A stretch of DNA of 64,000 nucleotides, from assembly GCA_026545765.1 (NCBI GenBank), contig JAIFAC010000120.1, positions 1-64,000 of the forward strand. Direction: 5' to 3'. Shown one piece after another: positions 46,571-56,795 of the stretch. Source of the DNA: Plantago major (lineage: Eukaryota; Streptophyta; Magnoliopsida; Lamiales; Plantaginaceae). The position numbers and the translations under genes were made by a program. Position 1 is the first letter of the stretch. Each line of letters starts with the position of its first letter. Under the pieces are notes generated by a model that was not told where the DNA came from, ran no database searches, and worked only from the letters and a program-made list of their open reading frames with translations.

Positions 46571-47118
46571 CTTTGATAGAGTTCAGCTTTTTCCGGAATC
46601 ATATTTATGTCCATCGTAGACTTTTTCAGAACATGGAAGTAGTTTGCTATTTTTTTGTTTAACTTGTTAAATGCATGTCTATTTTTGTACATGTGAATAG
46701 TTCATTCTTTCTATCAGCTCCATGTTTAGATTTAACCAAGAAATTTGATTTCTATAGCACCATCCCCAAGTTATTACCTTAAAAAGAGTGTTATTTACAC
46801 AAATCTCTCTTGATTAATCATATTGACATATTACACATATATTATTGTTCAGTCCGTTTATTACATCCAAACCCCCCAGTTATTAACTTTCAAATAGTCG
46901 GTGTTAAATATAAAATAAAAAAACCAAATTGCCCTTTATTTCATGAAAAATAAATCCACAAAGTCTTAGGAAAGACCAAGTTTTTGGAGAGACTAGAAGG
47001 ACGGACTAGTTTGCAATTTACCATTGAATTGGTATATTTCGCGGGTTAGAGGGCCGGGTTTTAGACAGCTCGTGGGTTACCGGATCGGACCATTATAGAT
47101 ATTACTATTTGCAACAAA
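46571..47118. other. Upstream region of the polygalacturonase
   Basis: AT-rich DNA with no gene recognised; probably contains the promoter region. Confidence 0.5.
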
Positions 47119-47126
47119 CCAATAGA

Positions 47127-47305
47127 TAGAGGTGGTAATCGGGGCGGGCTTGGGCCAACCCGCCAAAGCCTGCTCCATTTAGTGTGCAGGCTATTCCGGG
47201 CCAGTTTTTAAACGGGCCGGGCCGGGCTTTTTATAAATATTCTGGCCCGGACCGACCCCTAGCCCACTTATAAATGTTCCGGGCCGGGCCATCCCATATG
47301 CAATT

Positions 47306-47336
<31 letters not shown>

Positions 47337-47970
47337 ATAAAAGTTGCATGTAAATATGCATATACATAAACTAGAAGATATAAAACGAGAGAAGGAAAGT
47401 TAAAAAGAAAAGGAAATGAAATGAAATAACAAGAGTTTAAAATTGTGCGTTAACAATGAATGATGAGAGTTTAATTAGTATAAGTATGACAATAATATAA
47501 TTATTAAATTGGTGGGATCAAGATATGTTTTTGTTACTCGTATTGGTATTTTGGAAAATATTATTATAAGAATCCTACATAACTAGTGGAACTAATATTA
47601 GATGAAATCCTAAACATATATTCATTCATTCATCATCTCTATTAATTAAACAAAGCTAACGAAGAAAATTTTGCAATACACTTTTTCTTAATTAAATGTG
47701 TGATTATAAATTTATGACTCTGAGTGACAAAAGGCATGTATTGTAATTGAACTTTTTTCAATTAAGATTGCAAAACATATAGATATAGAGTTATTTCCAA
47801 ATATATATAGTATACATTCAACTAAGTATAATAACGGGCCTCCCGTGCCGGGCCAAGGAATACATGGCCCCTATGGCCCACATAACTTAAATGTACACGG
47901 GCCGGTCCGGGCCAAATATTAAACGGGCCGGGCCGGTTTTTAAGCATGCCGGGCCGGTCGCAGAACTCTA
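47127..47970. mobile_element. Non-autonomous hAT transposon (844 bp) with perfect 8-bp target-site duplication
   Basis: CCAATAGA occurs immediately before (47119-47126) and after (47971-47978) the element. The ends are TAGAGGTGGTAATCGGGGCG and, reverse-complemented from the right, TAGAGTTCTGCGACCGGCCC. Both sub-terminal regions are packed with GGGCCGGGCC-type words, and the middle is AT-rich with a poly(T) run at 47307-47328. An 8-bp duplication, the short TAGAG inverted ends and GGCCGGGCC-rich subtermini are characteristic of plant hAT elements. There is no transposase, so it depends on one elsewhere. Confidence 0.9.
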
Positions 47971-48099
47971 CCAATAGATATAGCAAGACGTAAAACGTTA
48001 TGTTATAAGTGATCAGTTGCTTAATTTATGGGTGATTTTGACGTAATGTACATCAAACAGAATATTGCATAGGAAATTAATCAAAACAGCACCGAGTAA

Positions 48100-48906
48100 A
48101 TCACATCTTATATATATTGAATACACGAACCCTAACTAGCATGCATTGAATTCGCCACCACCCCATAACTAGGTTGCTTAAGCACTCATCATATGCAAAA
48201 CATAATCAGAATCATAAACCGGCATACACTAAACATAATCAATACCAAAAACCAAGAAACAAGATAAGGAACAATTTTACCTAATCGATCGTGTCACAAA
48301 CCCTATGTAAGAATTGAAGAACTTGAATCGAACTGGTGGAAAGTATGATGAATATGCTCTCAATCAATAATCAATCGTCGTTTTACAAGAGAAAACGGTT
48401 CAATTACCTCCACGAATGGGTAGGTAATTGCCTTGGAAAATCGGTTCTAGGTTGAAAGCAAAGAAGAAAGGAATTAGAGAAAGAAAGGAATTAGAAACGA
48501 ATTAGGAGAAGATCGGACGAATCACGCTAGAATTGGGCAATCGCCGCTAATTAGCTAATCGGCGCCACATTGCATTTAATGCAACCGTGTACGCCATTAC
48601 TGAAAGAATCAAGGCCGCCAGCTTCTTCCTGGATGGATCGTTTCCCTTTTGACTCCAATTCTTGGTATTTTGGCCTTCCCGCTCGACTTCTAGCATCCAT
48701 TCGAGGAATTGGAACTCCATATCCTGTAGATGTACATAAAATACACCATTTTACCGTCAATTAGCGCAATTTAGCCAAATACCTACAAAATACACAAAAC
48801 ATGAAAACGTAACAAAATACAAATAAAACACATAAAAACTATACTTGAGAATAGCAATAAGACGGTAAAAAAGACCTAATGAGACGATGTAAAATCGACT
48901 CATCAT
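48100..48906 (-). repeat. Athila-type LTR fragment
   Basis: Read on the minus strand it starts TGATGAGTCGATTTTACATC at 48906 and continues with CAGGATATGGAGTTCCAATT, an A/T-rich leader and 'gtgcttaagcaacctagtta'. This resembles the start of long Athila-family LTRs. It is unlike the LTR at 61796-63317, so it comes from a different element. The left limit is uncertain. Confidence 0.5.
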
Positions 48907-50585
48907 TGGGCCTTTAGTCCCTCTATTTTTGGTAGTGTCTGCTTTCAATTTCACACTTTGTGCGTCGGGTTTGGTATACATGCCATCAACCCTTACGGAC
49001 ATGTAGCTTTAAGGGCCACGCCGGTATGTGGGTAGTATCTGTAACATGCCCAACATGAAAACGGTGATCACTAGGACCATAGATCCACTCCGAAACTTTT
49101 AGTACCTTTGCTTTTTATGGTACTTTTCTTCTCTCTTTTTTTGGGACAATTACGACACCAATTCCTATTAGATAGCCCTTCTCATCTAAGCACCAGTTAG
49201 TTCAACAATAACGAAGAAAGAACAATTAGAATATTTCTATTCCATATAAGTCCAAAGGTCAAACAATTTTTAATTTGGCCAAAAACAACCTTTCATAAGT
49301 TTTTATTGCGAATTTGACCCCAACTTATAACAAATTAAATATTTACTCCAACAACAAATTCTATTTACAACTTAGAATATTCAACAAACTAATAAACAAA
49401 ATCTTTTTAAAAAAAGTAATTTAGACAAAAAAGAACGGGGAATGAAAAGTCTGTCGAACTATTTGGGAGTCAGGCTCCCATCGAGTCGTCATGTACCAAA
49501 TCGAGTTGTGAGTCTGATTGAGTTGTAGCCCAAATCGAATCGCTAATGTATCTGATTCAATGTTTAAATACTCCACCGAGTCAAGCATTCCGACCACCGG
49601 AGCAGTTCCGGTGGAGCTTTTAATATTTTTTTTTCATTTTTTAATTCCTAACATACTTTTTATTGCATTCAATTTGGCCCGAAGTTGTTTCTAACTTTGC
49701 AATTAAGTCCATAAACATTTTCGGAAATTGTAATTATATTATTGAAATTATACAAGGCCCCTAGAATTATTAATTCTTGGTATTAATCAATAAATTAGAT
49801 ACTCAACAAAAAATGTTGGAAGATAAAGGATTTAAATTGAATTAGTAAGAAATGAGTGATACTTTTTCAAATTGACAATATAAGGCCATGTTTGGTATCA
49901 ATCATTTGGTCAACCAAAAAATGGACCTATATGTTATTATTGAACTAACTGGTACCCAAGTGTAATTAGAAACTCTAAGAGGGGTACTGGATAAAATTCA
50001 CCCCTCTTTTTTTTTTTGGTAACTTGATTTTTTCAGTACTTCTTTTCTCTTTTTTAAGAGAGAGAGAACACAACAGAGCAAAGCAACCACAACTTCCTTC
50101 TACTTCTCCCCCCCCCCCCCCCCCCAAACCTGTTAGTTTCACGGTATTTACTTCTTCCCAGAATCCCTCTTTAACTAAGCAGACTCACTTAAAGCATGAA
50201 AGACTTCTAAAACAGCGCATATAAGTGAATCAAGAGATTAATGAGAAATAAGGAATGAAAAGTATTCTAAGACTGCCTCTTTATCTTTGTGTTACATGGC
50301 AAAAACTCATAAGTAGGTGCATGTAAAGTGTCTCGGTTCAAAATGTAAGATGAAGATCTCTTGCTGATGAGAACATCGGTTCCTCAACAATCAACGTAAG
50401 TAATTGAAAGTGGTTCAATCAAAACAATAAAAGACTTAACTATTAAATAGGCTTGAATAAACTTCGAGTCACAGCTCGGTAAATATCCAAAATAGGAAAG
50501 AAATAAAAGTGCAACAACCGGAAAGTAAGCACATAAAATAACAAAAAATACGGCCCTAAAAATTTTGAATTTCGAGTTACCATTA
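48907..50585. other. Intergenic DNA, no supported gene
   Basis: AT-rich. It contains an 18-base C run (50108-50125) inside a CTCCC...AAACCT context that matches the gypsy polypurine motif on the minus strand. No 3' LTR matching 61796-63317 is visible here. Confidence 0.5.
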
Positions 50586-50626
50586 CTCCCCCCCAAACCT
50601 ATGCTTGTGCTAGTCCCTTAGCACAA
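50586..50626 (-). other. Polypurine-tract-like motif and perfect hairpin of the gypsy element
   Basis: On the minus strand AGGTTTGGGGGGGAG (50600-50586) follows a perfect 8-bp stem, TTGTGCTA ... TAGCACAA (50605-50612 with 50619-50626, 6-base loop). The same 'AGGTTTGGGGGAG' word occurs at 51634-51621 and 50131-50106. Confidence 0.6.
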
Positions 50627-50696
50627 AACAATAAAAAAGAAAGTAATGGTAACGAGAAAACTCCCCTGTCAGGTATGGTGGCCGCTCCTTGGTAGA

Positions 50697-51571
50697 TCAC
50701 TCCGACTCTTCATAATCTGATTCGTAGGGGTGGTGCTCAGGCGTATAGCATTTCCTAGCTTCCTCTGGGTCTTCCTCCTCATAAACAAAACCATTCATGT
50801 TAATGACCTTGCCCTTTAGCTTCTCTTGCCTCTCTTGCTCCCTTGGTTCCTGGTGTTCAAGGTCCAGCACTGTTTCTTCAAAGTCATTCCAGTTAACACA
50901 TGGTCTTTTGTTTTTGTGAGTAGGGTCAGGTTCTCCATTAGTGAGATCAACAAAGTTAGCTTGCTCTCCCATCGAGCTCAACTTTTCCTCAATGATTTTC
51001 TTTTTCTTCACCGCGAGCACATGACTTGGCCTACACCCTCCGGTAGTCTTTCTTGCATTACGCCTCACTGTTGGTCGGAAAGAAGATTCTCCTTCGTTTG
51101 TATTGAAGTCACCTTTTCTTTTCCTTCCAACCTCTTCTTCATAAAAAAGATCACGAGCTCTCCTCAATTCTTCCTCCATCTCCTTCCTATTTTCATGAGT
51201 GCTTCATCTCTTTCTTTCCTTATTCTCTCTCTTGTTTGCAAGAATTCTTCCTCCAACTTAGCTAGAGCCTCCTCATGCTCATCTTGCGACCTTTTCCTTT
51301 CCCAACGATACCAACCTTCGTGATCCATTGTCAAAGTCTCATAGTAGGTATGTGGGTACTTCTCCTTGTTCTTCTTTTCATGATGTTCAATTCTCGCCAA
51401 AGGAGCATCGAATTTATGAGATAAGGTTTGGTAATGATCCTCTAGCTTGTGTGCCTCCTCCAACTCATGCGATGATTCCTCTTCCCTAGTCTTGCTACTT
51501 TCACCACGTTCCATCCTTTTCAAGGCTTCCAAACACTTGCCTCTTCCAACTCAACCTACAATGATTTTCTT
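50697..51571 (-). pseudogene. Extra ORF of the gypsy element behind pol: charged coiled-coil protein
   Basis: Probably starts at ATG 51571 (MAKKIIVG, then a TGA) and continues open from 51532 as MEALKRMERGESSKTREEES with Glu/Lys/His-rich helix to about 51170. One frameshift near 51170-51180 leads to EEELRRARDLFYEEEVGRKR and then 160 codons ending in TPEHHPYESDYEESE. The first half is predicted coiled coil (many E/K/R heptads), the second contains RRNARKTTGGCRPSHV. There is no signal peptide or membrane segment, so it does not look like an envelope protein even though it sits in the env position. Function unknown. Confidence 0.65.
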
Positions 51572-51620
51572 TGCCATGTTCCTAAGAATGGTGATGAAAA
51601 CTTTTAAGATTAGTTCACAT

Positions 51621-51634
51621 CTCCCCCAAACCTA
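51621..51634 (-). other. Polypurine-tract-like motif before the extra ORF
   Basis: Minus-strand TAGGTTTGGGGGAG, about 50 bp upstream of the extra ORF start. It is a copy of the motif at 50586-50600. Confidence 0.5.
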
Positions 51635-51639
51635 ATCGA

Positions 51640-52253
51640 GGCAAGGTGGATAGAAATAGATTTCATGCTTTGAGAACCTCCAAAAGTTATATAATTGAAA
51701 AAAATTAAAACATGCATACTAACGGACGAGAATGATAGATTAATCATAGCAAAGATGATCACTAGAACATGCATATTGGCATTAATGCAAACTTCCGACC
51801 TTCCATGCTCAATGCGTATGTATCAACACATGGATTATGTATACATAATCATAAATCATGCGAGTAGAAGTAATGAGAAGGGTAGAGTCGAAGAATCGTA
51901 CCTTGAATTGCCAAGAATTTGAATTCTTGAGAGAAAAGTAGTATGATGCTTATTCTAGAGTGCAATGCTTTTGTGCTTGTGAATTTGTGAGTTTAGAGAA
52001 TGTAGTGATGCATATAAATAGGTTTAGAGTGCTGACAATTGAAGGAAATTGCAAAAGCTTTCCAAAACAAGAAACAAAGGAAAGGAAATTTTCAAAACCA
52101 AAAAGCTAAGAAAATCTCGCAGAATCAAAGCATCATGTCGCTACGGCGCAGGCAGTATAATCGATGCTTTTCAGCTTTTTTCGCTCAATTTTTTTCTCAT
52201 TTTCTTGTTTTGTTTTGTTTTTTCATTTTTATTTTGTTAATTTGAAAAAGAAA
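51640..52253. other. Spacer between pol and extra ORF of the gypsy element
   Basis: Non-coding, AT-rich; no domain seen in any frame. Minus-strand leader for the extra ORF if it is separately expressed. Confidence 0.5.
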
Positions 52254-52562
52254 CTACGTGAAATGCAAGAAATGTAAATGCTTACAAAACGTTGGGTTGC
52301 CTCCCAACAAGCGCTGCTTATAGTCGCCGACTATGCATCGATCTTCGCAAGTCCAACTTGTACATCTCCGTCTGGTTGGTGAGTTGTCGATCTCCGAGAT
52401 GTAGGGTTTAACTCGCGTCTGCTCACCTTGAAAATTCCCTTCGTCTTGTAGTCTAGCAATTGGATCGTTCCATACGGATATACCTTGAAGACTTTGTACG
52501 GTCCTTTCCATTTGCTTCTCAACTTTCTCGGGAACCACTTTAGACGAGAGTCGTAAAGTAAC
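52254..52562 (-). pseudogene. C-terminal end of the gypsy integrase, separated by a copia insertion
   Basis: From the copia junction, the minus strand reads LLYDSRLKWFPRKL, then RSKWKGPYKVFKVYPYGTIQ and LLDYKTKGIFKVS. This is the gypsy integrase C-terminal region (SRLKLFPGKLKSRWxGPFxV type). Codon phase continues exactly from EDGQEVL at 56796 on the other side of the insertion. The frame then changes and ends about 52260. A small hairpin at 52291-52308 lies near the end. Confidence 0.88.
52291..52308 (-). other. Perfect small hairpin at the end of gypsy pol
   Basis: GTTGGG / CCCAAC stem of 6 bp with a 6-base loop. The minus-strand word GTTGGGAGGCAACCCAAC is a familiar post-pol sequence in Athila-like elements. 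Confidence 0.55.
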
Positions 52563-53052
52563 TGTTAGAATATTCCTTGAATCAGGATTAGGCCTATTTC
52601 CTAGGTTTGTCAGGTATGGGCTTATTTGTCCACTAGGTTATTTGTTTACCAGGTTTGTCAGGATTGGGTTCTATTTCCTAGTCCTATTCGGTATCTCGCC
52701 AGAGAAGTATTATATATACTTCTTCTTAGCCTAGTAAAATCATTCTGGGATCATTCTTGTTATGATCATTTTGCATTCTGCAATGGTCATTCTGCATTCT
52801 GTAATCTGATTATTCTATAATCAGATTAATTCTGTCATGATCAATCTGTCGTGATAATTATGTTTCTGTGATCATTCTGTTATTTAGAAATCATTATGTG
52901 ATATCATTCTGTAATCTGAGTTCCTCAAGATCATTAAAACTGTTCTCTTCTCTGCTCCTGGATGTAGCTAACGTATTGTTAGTGAACCACGTTAAATCTC
53001 TGTGTTCTTTTTTCACGTTGTTTTATGATCTTTTCTTGCTTCCGTAATAACA
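52563..53052 (+). repeat. 5' LTR of the nested copia element
   Basis: 490 bp against 419 bp for the 3' LTR. The extra length comes from an additional GTCAGG-containing piece near 52610 and more ATCATTCTG-type subrepeats (52740-52920). TATA region GAAGTATTATATATACTTC at 52704-52722; perfect inverted repeat at 52802-52828. Confidence 0.93.
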
Positions 53053-53055
53053 AAC

Positions 53056-53068
53056 TGGTATCAAGAGC
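53056..53068 (+). other. Primer-binding site of the nested copia element
   Basis: TGGTATCAAGAGC, three bases after the LTR; the initiator-Met tRNA site TGGTATCAGAGC with one inserted A. Confidence 0.85.
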
Positions 53069-53104
53069 TGGATCTGTTCTAGTGTTTTAAATTCACTGAG
53101 AAAG

Positions 53105-53845
53105 ATGTCTGGTATTATCGTTAAGATCGACAAATTTACCGGGAGTAATAGTTTCAGTTTATGGCAGATCAAGATGCGAGCTTTGTTGAAACAACAAGGG
53201 CTGTGGGCGCCACTTGTTGGAAAGTCGACAGAAAAAGTCACCGCTGAGATGGTCGTTCTGGAGGAGAAGGCACACTCGACGATTATGTTGTGTCTTGCTA
53301 ATGATATCATCACCGAGATCGCGGAGGAGGAAACCGCACAAGGTCTGTGGGTTAAGATCGAGAGTCCCTATATGAAAAGGTCTTTAACCAATAAGTTGAT
53401 TCTGAAGCAACGTCTATTCAATCTGTGAATGCAGGAAGGTTTGCCTCTCCGAGATCATCTAGATCAGTTAAACACAATTTTACTAGAATTTCGTAATATT
53501 GATGTTAAGGTTGAAGATGAGGACGCTGCTTTAATTCTGTTAGTGTCTTTACCATTATCGTATGAGAATTTCGTGCAATCGTTTATTGTTGGTAAAGATA
53601 CTATTTCTCTAGAAGAGGTTAGATCAACCCTCCATACTAGAGAGCTGCACCATAAGGTGGCTGGTACAGGTGCTGATAATCAGGCTGCTGGGTTAGTAGC
53701 CAGTGAGAGTAATGGACATGGAAATTCGAGAAAGAAGAAATTCAAGAAACCAGCTTCTAAAGGTCCAAAACCGAATAATACCTGTAATTACTGTAAAGAG
53801 AAGGGACACTGGAAATCTGAATGTCCTAAGAAGAAGAGGCAATAG
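53105..53845 (+). pseudogene. copia gag with one in-frame stop
   Basis: MSGIIVKIDKFTGSNSFSLW (from 53105) begins the gag; LILKQRLFNL is followed by a TGA at 53426-53428 and then MQEGLPLRDHLDQLNTILLE in the same frame. The CGA-to-TGA type change is the only break in the core. The UBN2 core (SLPLSYENFVQSFIV) and the CCHC knuckle CNYCKEKGHWKSEC are intact. A TAG at 53843 interrupts the passage to protease. Gag forms particles around the element RNA. Confidence 0.9.
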
Positions 53846-54300
53846 GATCAACCGACGGGTACTGCTGTTGTAGCTGATACCAATTCTGAAGAGGATATTG
53901 CTCTAGTTGCTGATGATCACACGCATCACAGTGATTCGTGGATCCTTGATTCTGGAGCATCTTATCATATATGTTCGCAGAGGGAGTGGTTTACAACCTA
54001 CGAGCAAGTAGACGGTGACAATATTTATATGGCTAACAGTTCTCTTTGTAAGACGGTTGGAATAGGCTCGATCAAAATTCAGACACATGATGGTAAATTT
54101 TGCACATTGAATGATGTTCGGCGTGTTCCACTTATGACAAAGAATCTGATATCTTTGAGTACACTTGACAACAAGGGTTTCAATTATCAAGGTGGAGGTG
54201 GAGTTTTACATGTTTGCAAGGGTTCGAATGTAGTTCTGAAAGGTGTAAAACGTGGTACCTTGTATGTTCTTCAAGGTTCTACGTTATCAGGGTCTGTTGC
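53846..54300 (+). pseudogene. copia aspartic protease and start of the pre-integrase segment
   Basis: In frame after the TAG at 53843-53845, DSWILDSGASYHICSQREWF carries the DSG active site. It continues to VRRVPLMTKNLISLSTLDNK and NVVLKGVKRGTLYVLQGST (54029-54421 is open). The protease looks complete apart from the stop upstream. Confidence 0.88.
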
Positions 54301-54500
54301 TAGGCATCATATAGTCAGGGATACACCACACCATAATGGTGTAGCAGAACGTATGAATCAGACACTTTTGGAGAGAGCTAGGTGCATGCTCTCTAATGCT
54401 GGAATAACTAGAAGATTCTAGGCATAAGCGGTTAGTACAACATGCTATCTGATTAATCGTGGGCCTAACACAGATTGTGATGGTGTTGAGAAACAGGTGG
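54301..54500 (+). pseudogene. copia integrase, core deleted
   Basis: The pre-integrase segment jumps directly to RHHIVRDTPHHNGVAERMNQ and LLERARCMLSNAGI. The zinc-binding HHCC region and the part carrying the first two catalytic aspartates are therefore missing. Only the Glu-containing block remains. A TAG follows at about 54420. Integration by this copy is impossible without help in trans. Confidence 0.88.
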
Positions 54501-55736
54501 AGCAGCAAGTCACTCTAGATGAGAGTGAACCACAACATGAAAGCGAATAGCCACATTCAGAATCAGAACCATCAGTTTCTTCACTGCCAGCAACAAATCA
54601 GCACAACTTGGCAGGTGATCGATTATGGAGATGGAATTATGGGAAGCCTCCCATCAGATTAGGTTTTGAACATATGGTGGCCTATACACTACAGGTTGCT
54701 GAAGAGGTGGATCCTAACTCTGATGAACCATCCACCTACAATGAAGCAGTGTCATGTACTGAGTCTGCCCAATGGCTTGCTGCAATGGGAGATGAGATGG
54801 AGTCACTTCATAAGAATCAGACTTGGGAATTAACCAAGCGACCTCGTGACAGGAAGATTGTCACTTGTAAATGGGTCTACAAGAAGAAAGAAGGAGAAAC
54901 ATTTGTTGAGGGTATCAAGTATAAAGCTCGAGTCGTAGCTAGAGGGTTCACTCTCTGAGAGGGAGTAGACTACAACGAGATTTTTTCGCCAGTGGTCAGA
55001 CACACTTCCATCAGGGTACTTCTAGCAATAGTAGCACATCAGAATCTGGAGACTAGATGTGAATACAGATTTTCTGCATGGAGAGCTAGAAGAGGAGATA
55101 TGCATGACTCAGCCAGATGGTTTTTAGGTTCCTGGTAAGGAAGACTTTGTTTGCAAGTTGAAGAAGTCCTTGTATGGACTAAAGCAGTCTCCGAGGCAGT
55201 GGTATAAGAGATTCGACAGCTATATGATAGAGATTGGCTACATCAAGAGTTCGTATGATTGCTGTGTTGACTATAGCAAGGCAGCAAATGGTTCTTTGAT
55301 CTATCTAGTCTTGTATGTAGATGATATGTTGATAGCTACAGAGAACAAGTCTGATGTTTAGAAGTTGAAGGATCTCCTTAGTGTTGAGTTTGAGATGAAA
55401 GATTTGGGTGCGGCTCAGAAAATTCTGGGGACGGAGATTTATAGGGATAGAAGCAAAAAGAAACTCTTTTTATCACAAAAGGGATATATTCAGAAGATTT
55501 TATCAAGATTTGGCATGTCTACATCAAAGCCCATAGATACTCCTAGTGCTGTAAATGCACATATGTCTATTGCTTTTGCACCTAAGTCTGCTGAGGAGAA
55601 GGAGTACATGTCTCGAGTTCCCTATGCTAGTGTAGTAGGAAGCTTGATGTATGCAATGGTCTGCACTCGACCTGATCTTGCACAGTCTGTTAGTGTTGTT
55701 AGTAGGTTTATGGGTGAACCTGGCAAGGAGCACTAG
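54501..55736 (+). pseudogene. copia reverse transcriptase with stops
   Basis: TYNEAVSCTESAQWLAAMGD and CKWVYKKKEGETFVEGIKYK begin the domain; a TGA follows VARGFTL (54956). Then VDYNEIFSPVVRHTSIR appears, with a frame break near 55050. 55158-55361 encodes MKKSLYGLKQSPRQWYKRFD and YLVLYVDDMLIATENKSDV, including the YVDD catalytic box, ending in a TAG. 55365-55736 gives LLSVEFEMKDLGAAQKILGT and YAMVCTRPDLAQSVSVVSRF. Most of the polymerase is readable. Confidence 0.9.
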
Positions 55737-56275
55737 CAAGCTGTGAAGAGGATTTTTCGGTACCTAAAAGGTACGTCTGATGTTGGTCTTATTTTTGGAG
55801 GTGATACAGAGTGTTTGGTGACAGGGTTTTCAGACTCTGATTATGCTGAAGATGTTGACAGTAGCGAAGATCTATGACCGGTTATGTTTTCACTCTTGGT
55901 GGTTCAGTTGTCAGTTGGAAAGCTACCTTGCAACCTACGGTGACTTTGTCTACTACAGAAGCAGAGTACATGGCGTTGACAGAAGCAGCAAAAGAGGGAA
56001 TCTGGTTAAAGGGATTGGTTAGTGATTTTGGTGTACATCATGATCAGGCTATAGTGTACTGTGACAGTCTCAGTGCAATCTGTTTAGCCAAGGATCAAGT
56101 CCATCATGAAAAGACTAAGCACATCGATGTGAGGTATCATTTTCTAAGAAGTGAGAAGAGAATTAAGGTGAACAAAGTGGGTATCACGATAACCCAAAGT
56201 GATATGTTTACCAAGCCGGTTCCACATAGCAAGTTTCAACATTGTTTGGACTTGCTAAATGTTAGGAGTTGCTGA
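55737..56275 (+). pseudogene. copia RNase H
   Basis: A TAG after GEPGKEH (55734) and one frame change near 55860 separate it from the RT. Then a 133-codon open stretch (55874-56275) encodes [57 protein letters not shown] and [10 protein letters not shown], all standard RNase H motifs. It ends about 100 bp before the 3' LTR. Confidence 0.9.
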
Positions 56276-56376
56276 GGCAACATCTGAGGCAGAGGAGTTT
56301 TCTGATACATCTGGCATTGTTATGGTGCATCTGGTACATCTGTTATTTGTGAGAGGATTCAAATCAAGGTGGAGAT

Positions 56377-56795
56377 TGGTTAGAATATGCCTTGAATCAG
56401 GATTAGGCCTATTTCCTAGGTTTGGGCTTATTTGTCCACTAGGTAGGTTTGTTAGGATTGGGTTCTATTTCCTAGTCCTGTTCGGTATATGTCTAGAGAA
56501 GTATTATATATACTTCCTCTTAGCCTAGCAAATTCATTCTGGGATCATTCTTGTTATGATCATTCTGCATTCTGCAATGGTCATTCTGCATTCTGTAGTC
56601 TAATTATTCTATAATCAGATTAATTCTGTCATGATCAATATGTCGTGATCATTCTGTAATCTGAGTTCCTCAAGATCAATAAAACTGTTTTCTTCTCTGC
56701 CCGTGGATGTAGCTAACTTATTGTTAGTGAACCACGTTAAATCTCTGTGTTCTTTTTTCACGTTGTTTATGATCTTTCTTGCTTCCGCGATAACA
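56377..56795 (+). repeat. 3' LTR of the nested copia element
   Basis: Preceded by the purine tract AAGGTGGAGAT (56366-56376). The TATA region GAAGTATTATATATACTTC is at 56498-56516. Followed by ATAAC. Confidence 0.93.

Larger units (their letters stand above)
52563..56795 (+). mobile_element. Ty1/copia element nested in the gypsy integrase
   Basis: LTRs at 52563-53052 and 56377-56795 begin TG(G)TTAGAATAT and end GATAACA/TAATAACA. GTAAC precedes and ATAAC follows the element, a 5-bp target duplication with one mismatch. A primer site, gag, protease, partial integrase, reverse transcriptase and RNase H are present in the plus orientation, opposite to the host element. It inserted after the gypsy element, because the interrupted integrase reads straight across when it is left out. 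Confidence 0.94.

Noticed and set aside
48100-48906. Treating this as the 3' LTR of the gypsy element at 50.6-63.3 kb
   Set aside because: Its sequence does not resemble the LTR at 61796-63317 and its TG start lies 1.7 kb from the purine-tract motif.
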